A stretch of DNA of 16,644 nt from SIG673 sp045658525 (GTDB lineage: Bacteria > Bacillota > Clostridia > Oscillospirales > CAG-272). Both the position numbers and the translations under genes were made by a program. Positions within the stretch are counted from its first letter, which is position 1; every line of letters starts with the position of its first letter. The notes under the pieces are model-generated. The model saw only the letters and a program-made list of their open reading frames with translations. It made no database searches and was not told the origin of the DNA. Shown here piece by piece: positions 7,701-14,604 of this stretch. Location of the stretch: contig JAZOVD010000018.1 of the NCBI GenBank assembly GCA_045658525.1, positions 1-16,644 on the forward strand. The letters run 5' to 3'.

Positions 7701-9486
7701 TCTGCTTATTCTGAGCGGACGGGTCGGCGGGATCGATGGTTTCAAGCTGTTCGAGATATGCCTTGGTAAGGTCGAGGAGCGCCTTGGACTTTTCTACTGC
7801 CAGATCGACCTCATCGGCGTTGGTAGTGGCATCTATGAGCGAACCCGCATCGTCAAGTACACCGTCAACGAGTGACTCGTGTCCCGTCGGGAAATTAAGA
7901 CCGTCGGCATATTTACCAACTTCGTCCTTTGCTCTCTGCTTGATAATATCGAGAATAGCCTTTTCGACTATCGCATCGATCCTTGTGGGATCGTTCTCGG
8001 CATCTATCGCGTTATACGCAGAGTCAGCTATCGCAAGCACAGCCGCCGAGTCAGTATCATCAAGGAACGCAAGTATCTTAGCTTTCGCTTCCTTGCGATC
8101 AAGCGAAAGCACACCGCTCGCAAGAGCCGATTTTACCGTCTCACTGCTTGTCGCGGTATTTATCGCGTTCTTTGCCGCCTCGTAGGCGTTAAGAAGATCA
8201 GTTTTTGAGGAATCCTCGAAGCCTGCGTAATCAGACGATGAGATTATTTCGTTATATTTCGTATCAAGAGCCGCAAGAGCCTCGTCACGGGCTATATCGA
8301 CGAATTTATTCTTAAACTCCTCAACAAGTGCCGCTATCTCCTCGGGAGTATCGACCTCGGGGGCGTTTATCTTTCCTATGTATTCGTCTATCGCGTCCTC
8401 AACGTCTTCTCCGCCACCACTTCCAAGCTCTGTGATTTCAGAGATAGCAATCTGCTTCTTTTTGGCGATGAGATCGTTATACTCATCTATCATCAAAGAC
8501 TTATCGCTGCTTGAAAGCTTACCGTAATCATCAATAGCCTCGTCTATTGATTCCTCGTCAGCCTTAGTGACCTCGTCCTTGGGCTTGACAATTATCTCCA
8601 TGTTAAGCACCACAAATTCACTGAGAACTATGTTATCGTGCTTTTCCTTGATAGAAGCAAGAGCCTTGACCGTATCGGGAAGCGCGTTATACGCGTCCGA
8701 AAGTGTTTTTAACTCATCTGGGGTTATCTCCACCGTCTCCGTAACTCTGTCATAGAGCTTGTCGGCAAGAGAGGCATAAAGCTCCTCGAAACGCTTTTTA
8801 GCGTCCTTTTCCGCCTGAGAAAGTCCGTTCGCGGTCTTTCTCATAAGTATGTTGCCGCCGTTGTACATAAGAATGAAGCTTTCGTCCGCATTCTTGACTA
8901 TATCAGCAGGAACGTACTTATCCGCAAGAGTCTTAACGGTAGTGTCCGTACTCGTATAAGTAGTTCCCGCGGGAGCGCCTATAAGACCAAGATCGGGAAG
9001 ATACGTTATAACGCCAAAGCTCTTTGAGGGAGTCGTTTTCAGCTCGTATTTTCCGTTTACTTTAAGCGAATATCCAACGCTTATCTCCAATACGTTATTT
9101 ACTGACGAGCAGTATGAATAATCTATACTGAGAAGCTGATCGGATATTTCACCGTTTGCGTTCAGCCACACGGTGAAAACATAATCTCCCGCGTATATAT
9201 TGTACTTTCCGCCGTATATATCCGCGCTCTTATCTTTAAGCGCGCCGCTGACGGAAAGCAGGTTACCCTCTGTCTGCTTTACGGTAAGCGTAACGTAATC
9301 GTCAGATACCGTCACAGAAGAAACGGGGGTAGTCTGTGCTGCGAGATTTGTTGTCCCGGGGCCGGAGGCGCTATTCGCTCCGTTACTCGCAAGACCGGGA
9401 ACTACCGCGCCGCAAAGCACTGAGCCTATTACGACAAGTGCCATTACCAGCGAAAGCAGTCTGCGGTTTTTTGTGGACTTTAACAT
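4789..9486 (-). CDS. Large secreted/membrane protein with helical repeats, Glu-rich linker and uL15-like C-terminal domain
   Basis: 1565 aa. A signal peptide (about 1-33, basic NRR then a hydrophobic core ending GLAS) is followed by a beta-rich segment to about residue 180. Ala/Asp/Lys-rich helical repeats of the FIVAR/three-helix kind reach about 800, then a small Ig-like module ends at LTEFTVIG (about 980). Hydrophobic segments follow at about 986-1010 (then RRKK) and 1032-1070; the latter is long enough for a hairpin around TPAG. Next come a Glu/Val-rich acidic linker (about 1078-1262), a folded domain starting YVTYDYSFESKL (about 1268-1390, with RRSWKKERYFLKGK), and a C-terminal stretch (about 1487-1565) resembling the C-terminal half of ribosomal protein uL15. 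I recall clostridial proteins of this kind being auto-named 'uL15 family ribosomal protein'; this is not a ribosomal subunit. The ATG at 9486 has AAAGGA upstream. It lies 55 bp after the ACT gene. Function unknown; a cell-envelope role is inferred. Confidence 0.85.
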   Translation of the reverse strand: MLKSTKNRRLLSLVMALVVIGSVLCGAVVPGLASNGANSASGPGTTNLAAQTTPVSSVTVSDDYVTLTVKQTEGNLLSVSGALKDKSADIYGGKYNIYAGDYVFTVWLNANGEISDQLLSIDYSYCSSVNNVLEISVGYSLKVNGKYELKTTPSKSFGVITYLPDLGLIGAPAGTTYTSTDTTVKTLADKYVPADIVKNADESFILMYNGGNILMRKTANGLSQAEKDAKKRFEELYASLADKLYDRVTETVEITPDELKTLSDAYNALPDTVKALASIKEKHDNIVLSEFVVLNMEIIVKPKDEVTKADEESIDEAIDDYGKLSSSDKSLMIDEYNDLIAKKKQIAISEITELGSGGGEDVEDAIDEYIGKINAPEVDTPEEIAALVEEFKNKFVDIARDEALAALDTKYNEIISSSDYAGFEDSSKTDLLNAYEAAKNAINTATSSETVKSALASGVLSLDRKEAKAKILAFLDDTDSAAVLAIADSAYNAIDAENDPTRIDAIVEKAILDIIKQRAKDEVGKYADGLNFPTGHESLVDGVLDDAGSLIDATTNADEVDLAVEKSKALLDLTKAYLEQLETIDPADPSAQNKQNVLSSAYEKATEKVKAAENSNNVANALNEGLAAINGAISNAHRLQFYEAHKEILEKTDITKDDLNAINAALDDMKNNYTPTEQATLDDYRDNLLGKKKTAITDAINGNKTGSDFDAVIDAYVNEINGLDVLGDTAADNAVNTRLDEIYADVLYTVEVNLKRQALREELTNKVRELKNSGKYNFTQQGELGSELEAILVDLDALSLTVSDADAVLNTFRTGAVAKIMAVEISYIANGELKADGVNADKDYGDGHNTLINGLWATVKNENGMPGASALTVEQIILKPLTVKAHKVVTGTFDEGKAYDAVNKKKALLTVDIEIKADGNVFASENNGTYTVRLLLPENLREATGLQLISYDANGDVLIYDTRKEGNFLVFDTNVLTEFTVIGDQTINLMWLAFVLGGIFSLEIISTAIVAVRRKKAGKEDNSDENGGGEKMYSFALPILAVVFTPAGIIPALIVLGALSVVGGGVLAYQIKKSVSKPKAEEAEETEEVSEETAEEISENTVTEITTENVEAVSEEAPEEIAEENEEVAEEETEEVEEPVEEEAAEEVVEEEAAKEEPEVQPVVVAADESEEEQEEENVEEAEEPTEDVVETVVEETEEVDETDESSDRSKKILILPVVGGDADEEEDETPEENDESDDEEIMVALPDDAEGDDEEDKKVFSGIFGDRIYVTYDYSFESKLVQSTEEVQRRYYELSELLLSYKIKKRRSWKKERYFLKGKNYVHMIFRGKTLCLCMAIAPESLEGTKYSFENVGGVKKYESVPVMVRVRSGRGCKYAAELIKMMFDEAGIPQKYQPEDKFELLPYEDKQQLIDRGAIKMLMTDGSGEVVNADFEAMKSGKFNLMNEGMPIMKRVSAEDVAAIPDEAATPFVETELESDDEITYGRRKGIVNIDTISAAFSDGDVVTINALKAKHLVPKNIHFVKVLARGILDKNLTVKAHDFSMDAVKMIVIAGGNVVKLKSKRI

Positions 9487-9541
9487 TTGTTGCCCATTCC
9501 TTTCTTGCGCTGAATTAAAAATCGTTTTCTCGTTTTTTATA

Positions 9542-9961
9542 TCAGCAAATTTCGTTTTTGAGGACTATTCCGGCGTTTTTGAGTACGGAAACCGCCTTAT
9601 CCGTTTCCTTTACTCTGAATACAACGTACGCGTGATTATCCTCGGGTGCTACAAACGCGTACATATATTCAATATTGATGCCGTTTTCGGAGAGAAGCTT
9701 TATCATCTCCGTCATTGCTCCGGGAGTATCAGGGACCGCCGCCGCTATGACCTCGGTAACGGAAGTGATACATCCTATCTCCGAAAGAGCCGCGCGCGCT
9801 TTATCTGTATCGTTTACCATAAGGCGAAGTATGCCGAAATCCTGCGTGTCGGCAAGCGACATCGCTCTTATATCTACCTTTGCGTTTCCGAGCGCGTTGG
9901 TTATGGTTACCATCGTACCTGGTTTATTTTCTATGAATACGGAAAGCTGTTTTACGGTCAT
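9542..9961 (-). CDS. Tandem ACT-domain protein (amino-acid sensor of the paaK-ior operon)
   Basis: A 139-aa protein made of two ACT domains and nothing else. Domain 1 (about 1-67) begins TVKQLSVFIENKPGTM; domain 2 (about 71-139) contains VPDTPGAMTEMIKLLSENGINI. The NKPGTM and DTPGAM turns are typical ACT ligand-binding loops. ACT domains bind amino acids and regulate linked enzymes. Stand-alone double-ACT proteins commonly accompany paaK and ior genes in anaerobes, so binding of an aromatic amino acid is inferred. The ATG at 9961 has AAAGGAAG upstream; the longer frame from 9994 would overlap iorB and adds a non-conserved extension. It follows iorB by 29 bp. Confidence 0.88.
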   Translation of the reverse strand: MTVKQLSVFIENKPGTMVTITNALGNAKVDIRAMSLADTQDFGILRLMVNDTDKARAALSEIGCITSVTEVIAAAVPDTPGAMTEMIKLLSENGINIEYMYAFVAPEDNHAYVVFRVKETDKAVSVLKNAGIVLKNEIC

Positions 9962-9990
9962 TTTATCTTCTTCCTTTCTGCTCTCGCAAA

Positions 9991-10569
9991 TCATTTGTTA
10001 TAGCTGTAACCAAGCTCAAACGCTTTGAGGTTCATCTCTGTAAACTTGGGAGGAACGGTAGTCTTTATCGCATCTATCCACTTTTCCTTCTCTATTCCGA
10101 GATAGCCCGCGAGCCTACCCATAAGAACTATATTTACCGCCTTCGAGCTACCCGCCTGCTCAGCAAGCGAGAGCGCGTCAAACGCATCTACGTCCGCGCC
10201 CGCTTTTTTGAGTGTATCAAGCACGTCGTTCGGATATACCGCGCTGCCGATTATTACGGGCATAGGATCTATTTCCTGAGTGTTTACTATTATCTTACCG
10301 TTTTTGGAAAGACAGTTAAGATACCTTGCCGCTTCAAGCTTCTCAAAGGAAACTATATAGTCAGCCTCACCGTCGGTGATTATAGGTGAATACACCTTTT
10401 CCCCGAATTTAACGTAAGTAACGACAGAACCGCCTCTTTGGCTCATTCCGTGTACCTCGGAGACCTTTACGTCGTAGCCTTCTTCCATAAGGAGCTTACC
10501 GAGGAGCTTACTCGCGAGCAGAGTTCCCTGACCGCCGACTCCGACTATCATTATACTCGTCTTATTCAT
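9991..10569 (-). CDS. iorB: Indolepyruvate:ferredoxin oxidoreductase, beta subunit
   Basis: 192 aa, the usual size of IorB, the gamma-type (POR catalytic) domain subunit. With IorA it interconverts aryl-pyruvates and aryl-acetyl-CoA plus CO2, using ferredoxin, in the cytosol. Visible motifs are the N-terminal MIVGVGGQGTLLASKLLG (7-24) and HGMSQRGGSVVTYV (40-53). Its ATG overlaps the iorA stop by one base (TGATG), which implies translational coupling and a 1:1 complex. The ACT gene follows closely. Substrate choice among indole-, phenyl- and hydroxyphenylpyruvate cannot be read from sequence; the upstream Phe-type T-box points to phenylpyruvate. Confidence 0.93.
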   Translation of the reverse strand: MNKTSIMIVGVGGQGTLLASKLLGKLLMEEGYDVKVSEVHGMSQRGGSVVTYVKFGEKVYSPIITDGEADYIVSFEKLEAARYLNCLSKNGKIIVNTQEIDPMPVIIGSAVYPNDVLDTLKKAGADVDAFDALSLAEQAGSSKAVNIVLMGRLAGYLGIEKEKWIDAIKTTVPPKFTEMNLKAFELGYSYNK

Positions 10570-12302
10570 CAGTTGCGTTCCTCACTTTCAATAGCTCCGA
10601 AGTGGCAAAGCTGCTTACATACGTCACATCCAACGCAAAGCGTATGGTCTATGACCGCCTTCTTGTTCTTGAACGATATAGCGGGACAGCCGAGTGTCAT
10701 ACACTTCTTGCATCCACGGCATTTATCGGGATCGACCGTTACGGGAGACTTGGCCTTTACGCTCTTCAAAAGCACGCAGGGACGTCTGGATATTATAACT
10801 GAAGGCTCGTTTACTTCTGTTTCTTCAAGTATAGCCTTTTCACATTCGGCTATATTGTACGGATCGACTACTCTTATTCTGTTTATTCCTACCGCCTTAC
10901 AAAGCGCTTCAAGGCTTACCTTTGCCGCGGGGTCGCCCTTAATATTGTAACCCGTAGTCGGGTTCTGCTGATGTCCCGTCATACCCGTTATGGAGTTATC
11001 GAGTATGATGACAGTAGAGTTAGTGGCGTTATATGCTATATTGATAAGACCCGTAACTCCCGAATGCATAAACGTGGAGTCGCCTATTACGGCTACGGCT
11101 CTGCCGCTATCGCCTCTTACGAGGTTAAAGCCGTGGAGTCCTGATACCGACGCGCCCATACAAAGGGTTGAGTCAAGCGCGCAGAGCGGAGCGACTGCTC
11201 CGAGCGTATAGCATCCTATATCTCCGAGAACCGTGATCTTATTTTTAGAGAGAGCGTAGAACATTCCTCTGTGAGGACAGCCTGCGCACATCATCGGAGG
11301 ACGTCCCGGGATCTCGCACTGCACAGAAAGCGTTTCAGGCGTCTTTCCCGCGATGACCTTAGCGACAGTCTCCTGACTGTATTCACCTATCGGGCTGAAA
11401 AGAGACTTACCCTCAACGTCAAGTCCAAGTCCTTTGCAATGCGCCTCGATAACTCCGTCAAGCTCCTCTATTACCACAAGGCGCTTTACCTTGGAAGCGA
11501 AATCGCGGATAAGCTTTTCGGGAAGCGGATGGACCATACCGAGTTTAAGAACGCTTACGGTATCTCCCAGCGCCTCTTTTACGTACTGATAACAGCTACC
11601 TGACGTTATGATACCTGTTTCCGTTCCGCCAAGCTCTACCTTATTGAACGCGCAGTCCTCAGCGTACTCGGCTATCGCCTTTGTGCGATCCTCGACTACG
11701 GGATGACGTTTTTTGGCGTTTCCGGGCATCATTATGTATTTTGCGCCGTTCTTTACGTATTCCTTTATCGGTGCTTCCTTGCGCTCCGACACGTCAACTA
11801 TGCTCTGCGAATGCGCGACACGCGTACATACACGTACAAAAACGGGAGTATCGAACTTTTCCGAAAGCTCAAACGCCGCCTTTGAGTATTCATAACATTC
11901 CGCTGAATCCGCGGGTTCGAGCATAGGGACCTTTGCCGCTACCGCGTAATGACGGGAATCCTGCTCGTTCTGCGAGGAGTGCATAGCGGGGTCGTCGGCA
12001 ACGCATATAACGAGTCCGCCCGTAACGCCCGTATAAGAAAGCGTGAACAACGGGTCAGCGGCAACGTTAAGTCCAACGTGCTTCATAGCGCAAGCGGAAC
12101 GCGCTCCCGCGAGAGACGCGCCGAACGCGACCTCCATAGCGACCTTTTCGTTAGGTGCCCATTCTGAATGTATGTCATCGTATTTTGAAAGAAATTCCGT
12201 TATCTCCGTTGACGGAGTTCCGGGGTAGCTGGAAACGACGTTTATTCCGCCCTCGTAAAGACCTCTGGCAACAGCCTCGTTTCCTATCAAGAGTTTTTTC
12301 AT
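10569..12302 (-). CDS. iorA: Indolepyruvate:ferredoxin oxidoreductase, alpha subunit
   Basis: 577-aa TPP- and iron-sulfur-containing subunit. The N-terminal pyrimidine-binding part starts with GNEAVARGLYEGGINVVSSY and has the SYPGTPSTEI motif (about 24-33). The TPP/Mg site is GDST (about 406) followed by LDNSITGMTG. MCAGCPHRGMFYAL is also typical of IorA. The C-terminus is a 2[4Fe-4S] ferredoxin domain with cysteines at 528, 531, 534, 539 and 556, 559, 562, 566; the first set ends in CP, while the second has a three-residue last gap and no following proline (CHFGA). It starts 37 bp after paaK with a GAAAGGA site and is coupled to iorB by a one-base overlap. Confidence 0.95.
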   Translation of the reverse strand: MKKLLIGNEAVARGLYEGGINVVSSYPGTPSTEITEFLSKYDDIHSEWAPNEKVAMEVAFGASLAGARSACAMKHVGLNVAADPLFTLSYTGVTGGLVICVADDPAMHSSQNEQDSRHYAVAAKVPMLEPADSAECYEYSKAAFELSEKFDTPVFVRVCTRVAHSQSIVDVSERKEAPIKEYVKNGAKYIMMPGNAKKRHPVVEDRTKAIAEYAEDCAFNKVELGGTETGIITSGSCYQYVKEALGDTVSVLKLGMVHPLPEKLIRDFASKVKRLVVIEELDGVIEAHCKGLGLDVEGKSLFSPIGEYSQETVAKVIAGKTPETLSVQCEIPGRPPMMCAGCPHRGMFYALSKNKITVLGDIGCYTLGAVAPLCALDSTLCMGASVSGLHGFNLVRGDSGRAVAVIGDSTFMHSGVTGLINIAYNATNSTVIILDNSITGMTGHQQNPTTGYNIKGDPAAKVSLEALCKAVGINRIRVVDPYNIAECEKAILEETEVNEPSVIISRRPCVLLKSVKAKSPVTVDPDKCRGCKKCMTLGCPAISFKNKKAVIDHTLCVGCDVCKQLCHFGAIESEERN

Positions 12303-12339
12303 TTGTGATATATCCTTTCGTTAACTGCCAAACGAATTA

Positions 12340-13662
12340 TTAAAGCTTACGGTTATCTATTACGCGTTTTGCCTTACCCTCAGAACGCGGTATTGTATGA
12401 GGTCCGACAAGCGTGACCTTGGCGGAAACTCCAACAACTGATTTTATTTTTTCGCCTATCTCGTTTCTCACCCTTTCAAGGTCAGCGACGGTATCGGAGA
12501 AGAACGCCTCCTCCATCTCTACCTGTACTTCAAGCGTATCGGTGGAGTTTACGCGATCTACGATAAGCATATAGAAGGGAGATACGCCCTTTACGGAAAC
12601 AAGAACGGATTCTATCTGGCTCGGGAAAACGTTTACGCCGCGAATGATGAGCATATCGTCGGTACGTCCCGTGATACGTCCCATACGAACGTGAGTTCTT
12701 CCGCAGGCGCAGGGCGCGTCGTTAAGAACGCATATATCGTGCGTGCGGTAACGGAGCATAGGCATACCTGTCTTTGAAATGGTGGTAAATACCAGCTCGC
12801 CCGCTGTTCCGTAAGGAAGCGGCTCTTCCGTTTTGGGGTCTATTATTTCGGCTATAACGTGGTCCTCGTTAACGTGCATACCGTTCTTTTCAAGGCACTC
12901 GAACGCAACGCCCGGACCTGCTATCTCGGTCAGTCCGTATATATCACACGCATCTATATCGAGAAGCTCTTCGAGTTTAAGTCTCATCTCCTCCGTCCAA
13001 GGCTCCGCGCCAAAGCATCCGGATTTGAGCTTCAAATCTTTTTTCGGATCAAGTCCCATCTCGCGTATGGTTTCGCCGAGGTATGTAGCATAAGAAGGTG
13101 TGCAGCAAAGCATTGTAGCGCCAAGCTCACGCATCATCATTATCTGACGCTGAGTATTACCGCTGGACATAGGAATGGTCATAGCGCCTATACGGCTCGC
13201 GCCCTGATGAGCACCGAGACCTCCCGTAAACAATCCGTAACCGTATGCTACCTGAACTATATCGTCCTTTCCGCCGCCTGCCGCAACGAGCGCACGGGCA
13301 ACCATTTCCGTCCATACCTCAACGTCGTTTTCGGTATATCCCGAAACTATCGGCTTACCCGTCGTTCCCGACGAGCCCTGTATCCTGACTATCTCGCTCT
13401 TGGGAGCTGCGAGAAGTCCGAACGGGAACTGATCGCGAAGGTCTGTTTTATTGGTAAACGGAAGGTATCTGAGATCGTCAACGGTCTTGATGTCCTCGGG
13501 CTTTATACCCTTGGCATCCATACGCTCACGATATACGGGAACGTTATCGTATTCGAGCTTTACCGTTTTGCGAAGTCTTTCGTTTTGAAGCTCGCGGAGA
13601 GTCTCTCTCGGCATACATTCGATCTTTGGATCGTATATCCCTGCTTTGATGGTTGATTTCAT
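12340..13662 (-). CDS. paaK: Phenylacetate--CoA ligase
   Basis: 440-aa adenylate-forming enzyme that converts phenylacetate (or another aryl-acetate), ATP and CoA to the aryl-acetyl-CoA. The P-loop-like motif SSGTTGKP (97-104), the A5-type YGLTE (about 240), the MLRYRTHDI segment, a four-Cys-poor CACGR turn and GRTDDMLIIRGVNVFPSQIE (about 331-350) all match PaaK, as does the length. The ATG at 13662 (MKSTIKAGIY) has AAAGGAA upstream. The frame stays open up to 13782, but that extension is T-box leader and not protein. It is the first gene of the paaK-iorA-iorB-ACT operon and is placed directly under T-box control. Its product is the substrate of the reverse (carboxylating) IOR reaction. Confidence 0.94.
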   Translation of the reverse strand: MKSTIKAGIYDPKIECMPRETLRELQNERLRKTVKLEYDNVPVYRERMDAKGIKPEDIKTVDDLRYLPFTNKTDLRDQFPFGLLAAPKSEIVRIQGSSGTTGKPIVSGYTENDVEVWTEMVARALVAAGGGKDDIVQVAYGYGLFTGGLGAHQGASRIGAMTIPMSSGNTQRQIMMMRELGATMLCCTPSYATYLGETIREMGLDPKKDLKLKSGCFGAEPWTEEMRLKLEELLDIDACDIYGLTEIAGPGVAFECLEKNGMHVNEDHVIAEIIDPKTEEPLPYGTAGELVFTTISKTGMPMLRYRTHDICVLNDAPCACGRTHVRMGRITGRTDDMLIIRGVNVFPSQIESVLVSVKGVSPFYMLIVDRVNSTDTLEVQVEMEEAFFSDTVADLERVRNEIGEKIKSVVGVSAKVTLVGPHTIPRSEGKAKRVIDNRKL

Positions 13663-13972
13663 GGTTTGTTTTCCTTTCTGTACTCGCAGAGAAATAAAAA
13701 AGCCTCTGCATATTTTTACAGAGGACGGGCTTTTCCCGCGGTACCACCTCAGTTCGACCGTTCCTCGCGGAGCGATCCTCAACGGTATCCAAAAAGAATA
13801 CCGAAACTCTGTAACGGGAGAACCCGTCTGCCCCTACTTTACGCTTACGCGTTTTCAGGGAGCTGCTGGCAAAAGGAATTCACATAAAGCCTTTATTCCG
13901 CGCTCACACCTACCGCGGATCTCTGAGATAAAGTCATTCATACTACTGATTTTTGCTCATTCGCATTTGATT
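13663..13972 (-). promoter_or_regulatory. T-box riboswitch leader, Phe (UUC) specifier, upstream of paaK
   Basis: The minus-strand leader of about 310 nt contains the T-box AGGTGGTACCGCGG (13750-13737). Stem I is closed by GCAAAA (about 13955-13950) and TTTTGC (13874-13869) and includes AGTA on the 5' side, the apical CAGAGATCC...GGTAGGTG region, and a specifier loop GAA-TTC-C (13881-13875). TTC at 13878-13876 is in the standard register after GAA, so the sensed tRNA is read as tRNA-Phe. Downstream, the antiterminator competes with the terminator at 13696-13724. Binding of uncharged tRNA would allow read-through into paaK. The specifier assignment is by eye. Confidence 0.88.
13696..13724 (-). 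terminator. T-box attenuator terminator
   Basis: On the minus strand CCTCTG (13724-13719) pairs with CAGAGG (13708-13703) across a 10-nt loop, followed by C and T6 (13701-13696). Its 5' arm is the sequence the antiterminator uses, as expected for a class I transcriptional T-box. It ends 33 bp before the paaK ATG. Confidence 0.88.
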
Positions 13973-13978
13973 TATTAT

Positions 13979-14007
13979 ATTATAACATATATTATAATGT
14001 TTGTCAA
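13979..14007 (-). promoter_or_regulatory. Promoter of the T-box/paaK operon
   Basis: TTGACA (14007-14002), a 17-nt spacer and TATAAT (13984-13979) on the minus strand form a perfect consensus SigA promoter. The expected start is near 13972, just before stem I. A strong promoter gated by an attenuator is the usual T-box design. Confidence 0.85.
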
Positions 14008-14142
14008 GAAGAAAGACAGGATTTTTTCCTATCTAATATTTCCATAATCCAAAAGCTATCGTTCAAGTGTTCAAAGATATTAATGAATATTCGTTTTCAA
14101 TTATACAAAAGCCACAATAATTATCTTTTTTCACCAAATGAC

Positions 14143-14171
14143 TTGATTTTTGAAAAACGCTTTGGTATAAT
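14143..14171 (+). promoter_or_regulatory. Promoter of the HPr-like gene
   Basis: TTGATT (14143-14148), a 17-nt spacer and TATAAT (14166-14171). The transcript would start near 14178, leaving a leader of about 59 nt. It is divergent from the T-box promoter; the stretch between (14008-14142) is AT-rich and holds nothing recognisable. Confidence 0.75.
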
Positions 14172-14236
14172 AATAAGCGAAATAGTATAGGAAAACTGCA
14201 CACATTGCGGTTACGTATTAACGGAGGTTTCGCATT

Positions 14237-14497
14237 ATGACACGCGAGGTAAAGATTACAAATACGCTGGGACTCAACGCAAGCAACGCGCCTCATCTCG
14301 TACAGATGGCTAATTCCTACAAATCATCCGTATGGATAGAAACAGAGGATCGCAGAGTGAACGCCAAGAGCCTGCTCGGTGTTATATCTCTTGGAGTAAA
14401 AAAAGACATGAAGATCACTCTCATCGCGGAGGGTGCTGACGAAAAGGAAGCACTCGAAGGACTCGGTAACATGGTAGAAAGCGGATTCGCTCACTAA
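14237..14497 (+). CDS. HPr-family protein lacking the catalytic His (Crh-like)
   Basis: An 86-aa protein with a full-length HPr fold. In PTS phosphocarriers the active site is GxHARPA, with His15 phosphorylated by Enzyme I. Here the site reads LGLNASNAP: Asn14 replaces the His and Ser16 the Arg. The regulatory-serine region is intact, VNAKSLLGVISLG (41-53), with Ser45 at the position of Ser46, the HPr kinase site. Bacillus Crh has the same pattern (Gln instead of His15, Ser46 kept) and acts only in carbon catabolite regulation with CcpA. A regulatory role here is inferred. The start is firm: ATG at 14237 with GGAGG 9 nt upstream. It has its own promoter and a strong terminator. His20 lies elsewhere in the alignment and is unlikely to substitute. 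Confidence 0.88.
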   Translation: MTREVKITNTLGLNASNAPHLVQMANSYKSSVWIETEDRRVNAKSLLGVISLGVKKDMKITLIAEGADEKEALEGLGNMVESGFAH

Positions 14498-14520
14498 GCC
14501 GATCACCAAAAACGAACACG

Positions 14521-14581
14521 ACGCAGGGCGGCTGCCCTCGGCCGCCGTACAGGCCCCGAGAATAAGCCGCCCTGCGTTTTT
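14521..14581 (+). terminator. Strong intrinsic terminator with a long, structured apex
   Basis: Thirteen perfect base pairs join ACGCAGGGCGGCT (14521-14533) to AGCCGCCCTGCGT (14565-14577), and T5 follows (14577-14581). The 31-nt apex contains a further CTCGG/CCGAG pairing (14537-14541 with 14556-14560), so it is not a simple tetraloop. It follows the HPr-like gene by 23 bp and precedes the uvrC ATG by 23 bp. Confidence 0.85.
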
Positions 14582-14604
14582 ACCCCAAACGAAAGGAGAC
14601 GGTT

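Noticed and set aside
9409..9486. Lipobox in the surface protein signal peptide (GSVLC)
   Set aside because: The residue before Cys is Leu; a lipobox needs Gly, Ala or Ser there, so a lipoprotein is not supported.
12859..13656. Plus-strand 265-codon frame opposite paaK
   Set aside because: Antisense to conserved PaaK motifs; no start signal and Arg/Ser-rich noise-like content.
13663..13782. N-terminal extension of PaaK from 13782
   Set aside because: The frame is open, but the DNA is the T-box antiterminator and terminator, and MKSTIKAGIY at 13662 has its own ribosome binding site.
14063..14296. Minus-strand 77-codon frame between the T-box promoter and the HPr-like gene
   Set aside because: It overlaps the HPr promoter and start on the opposite strand and has no recognisable features.
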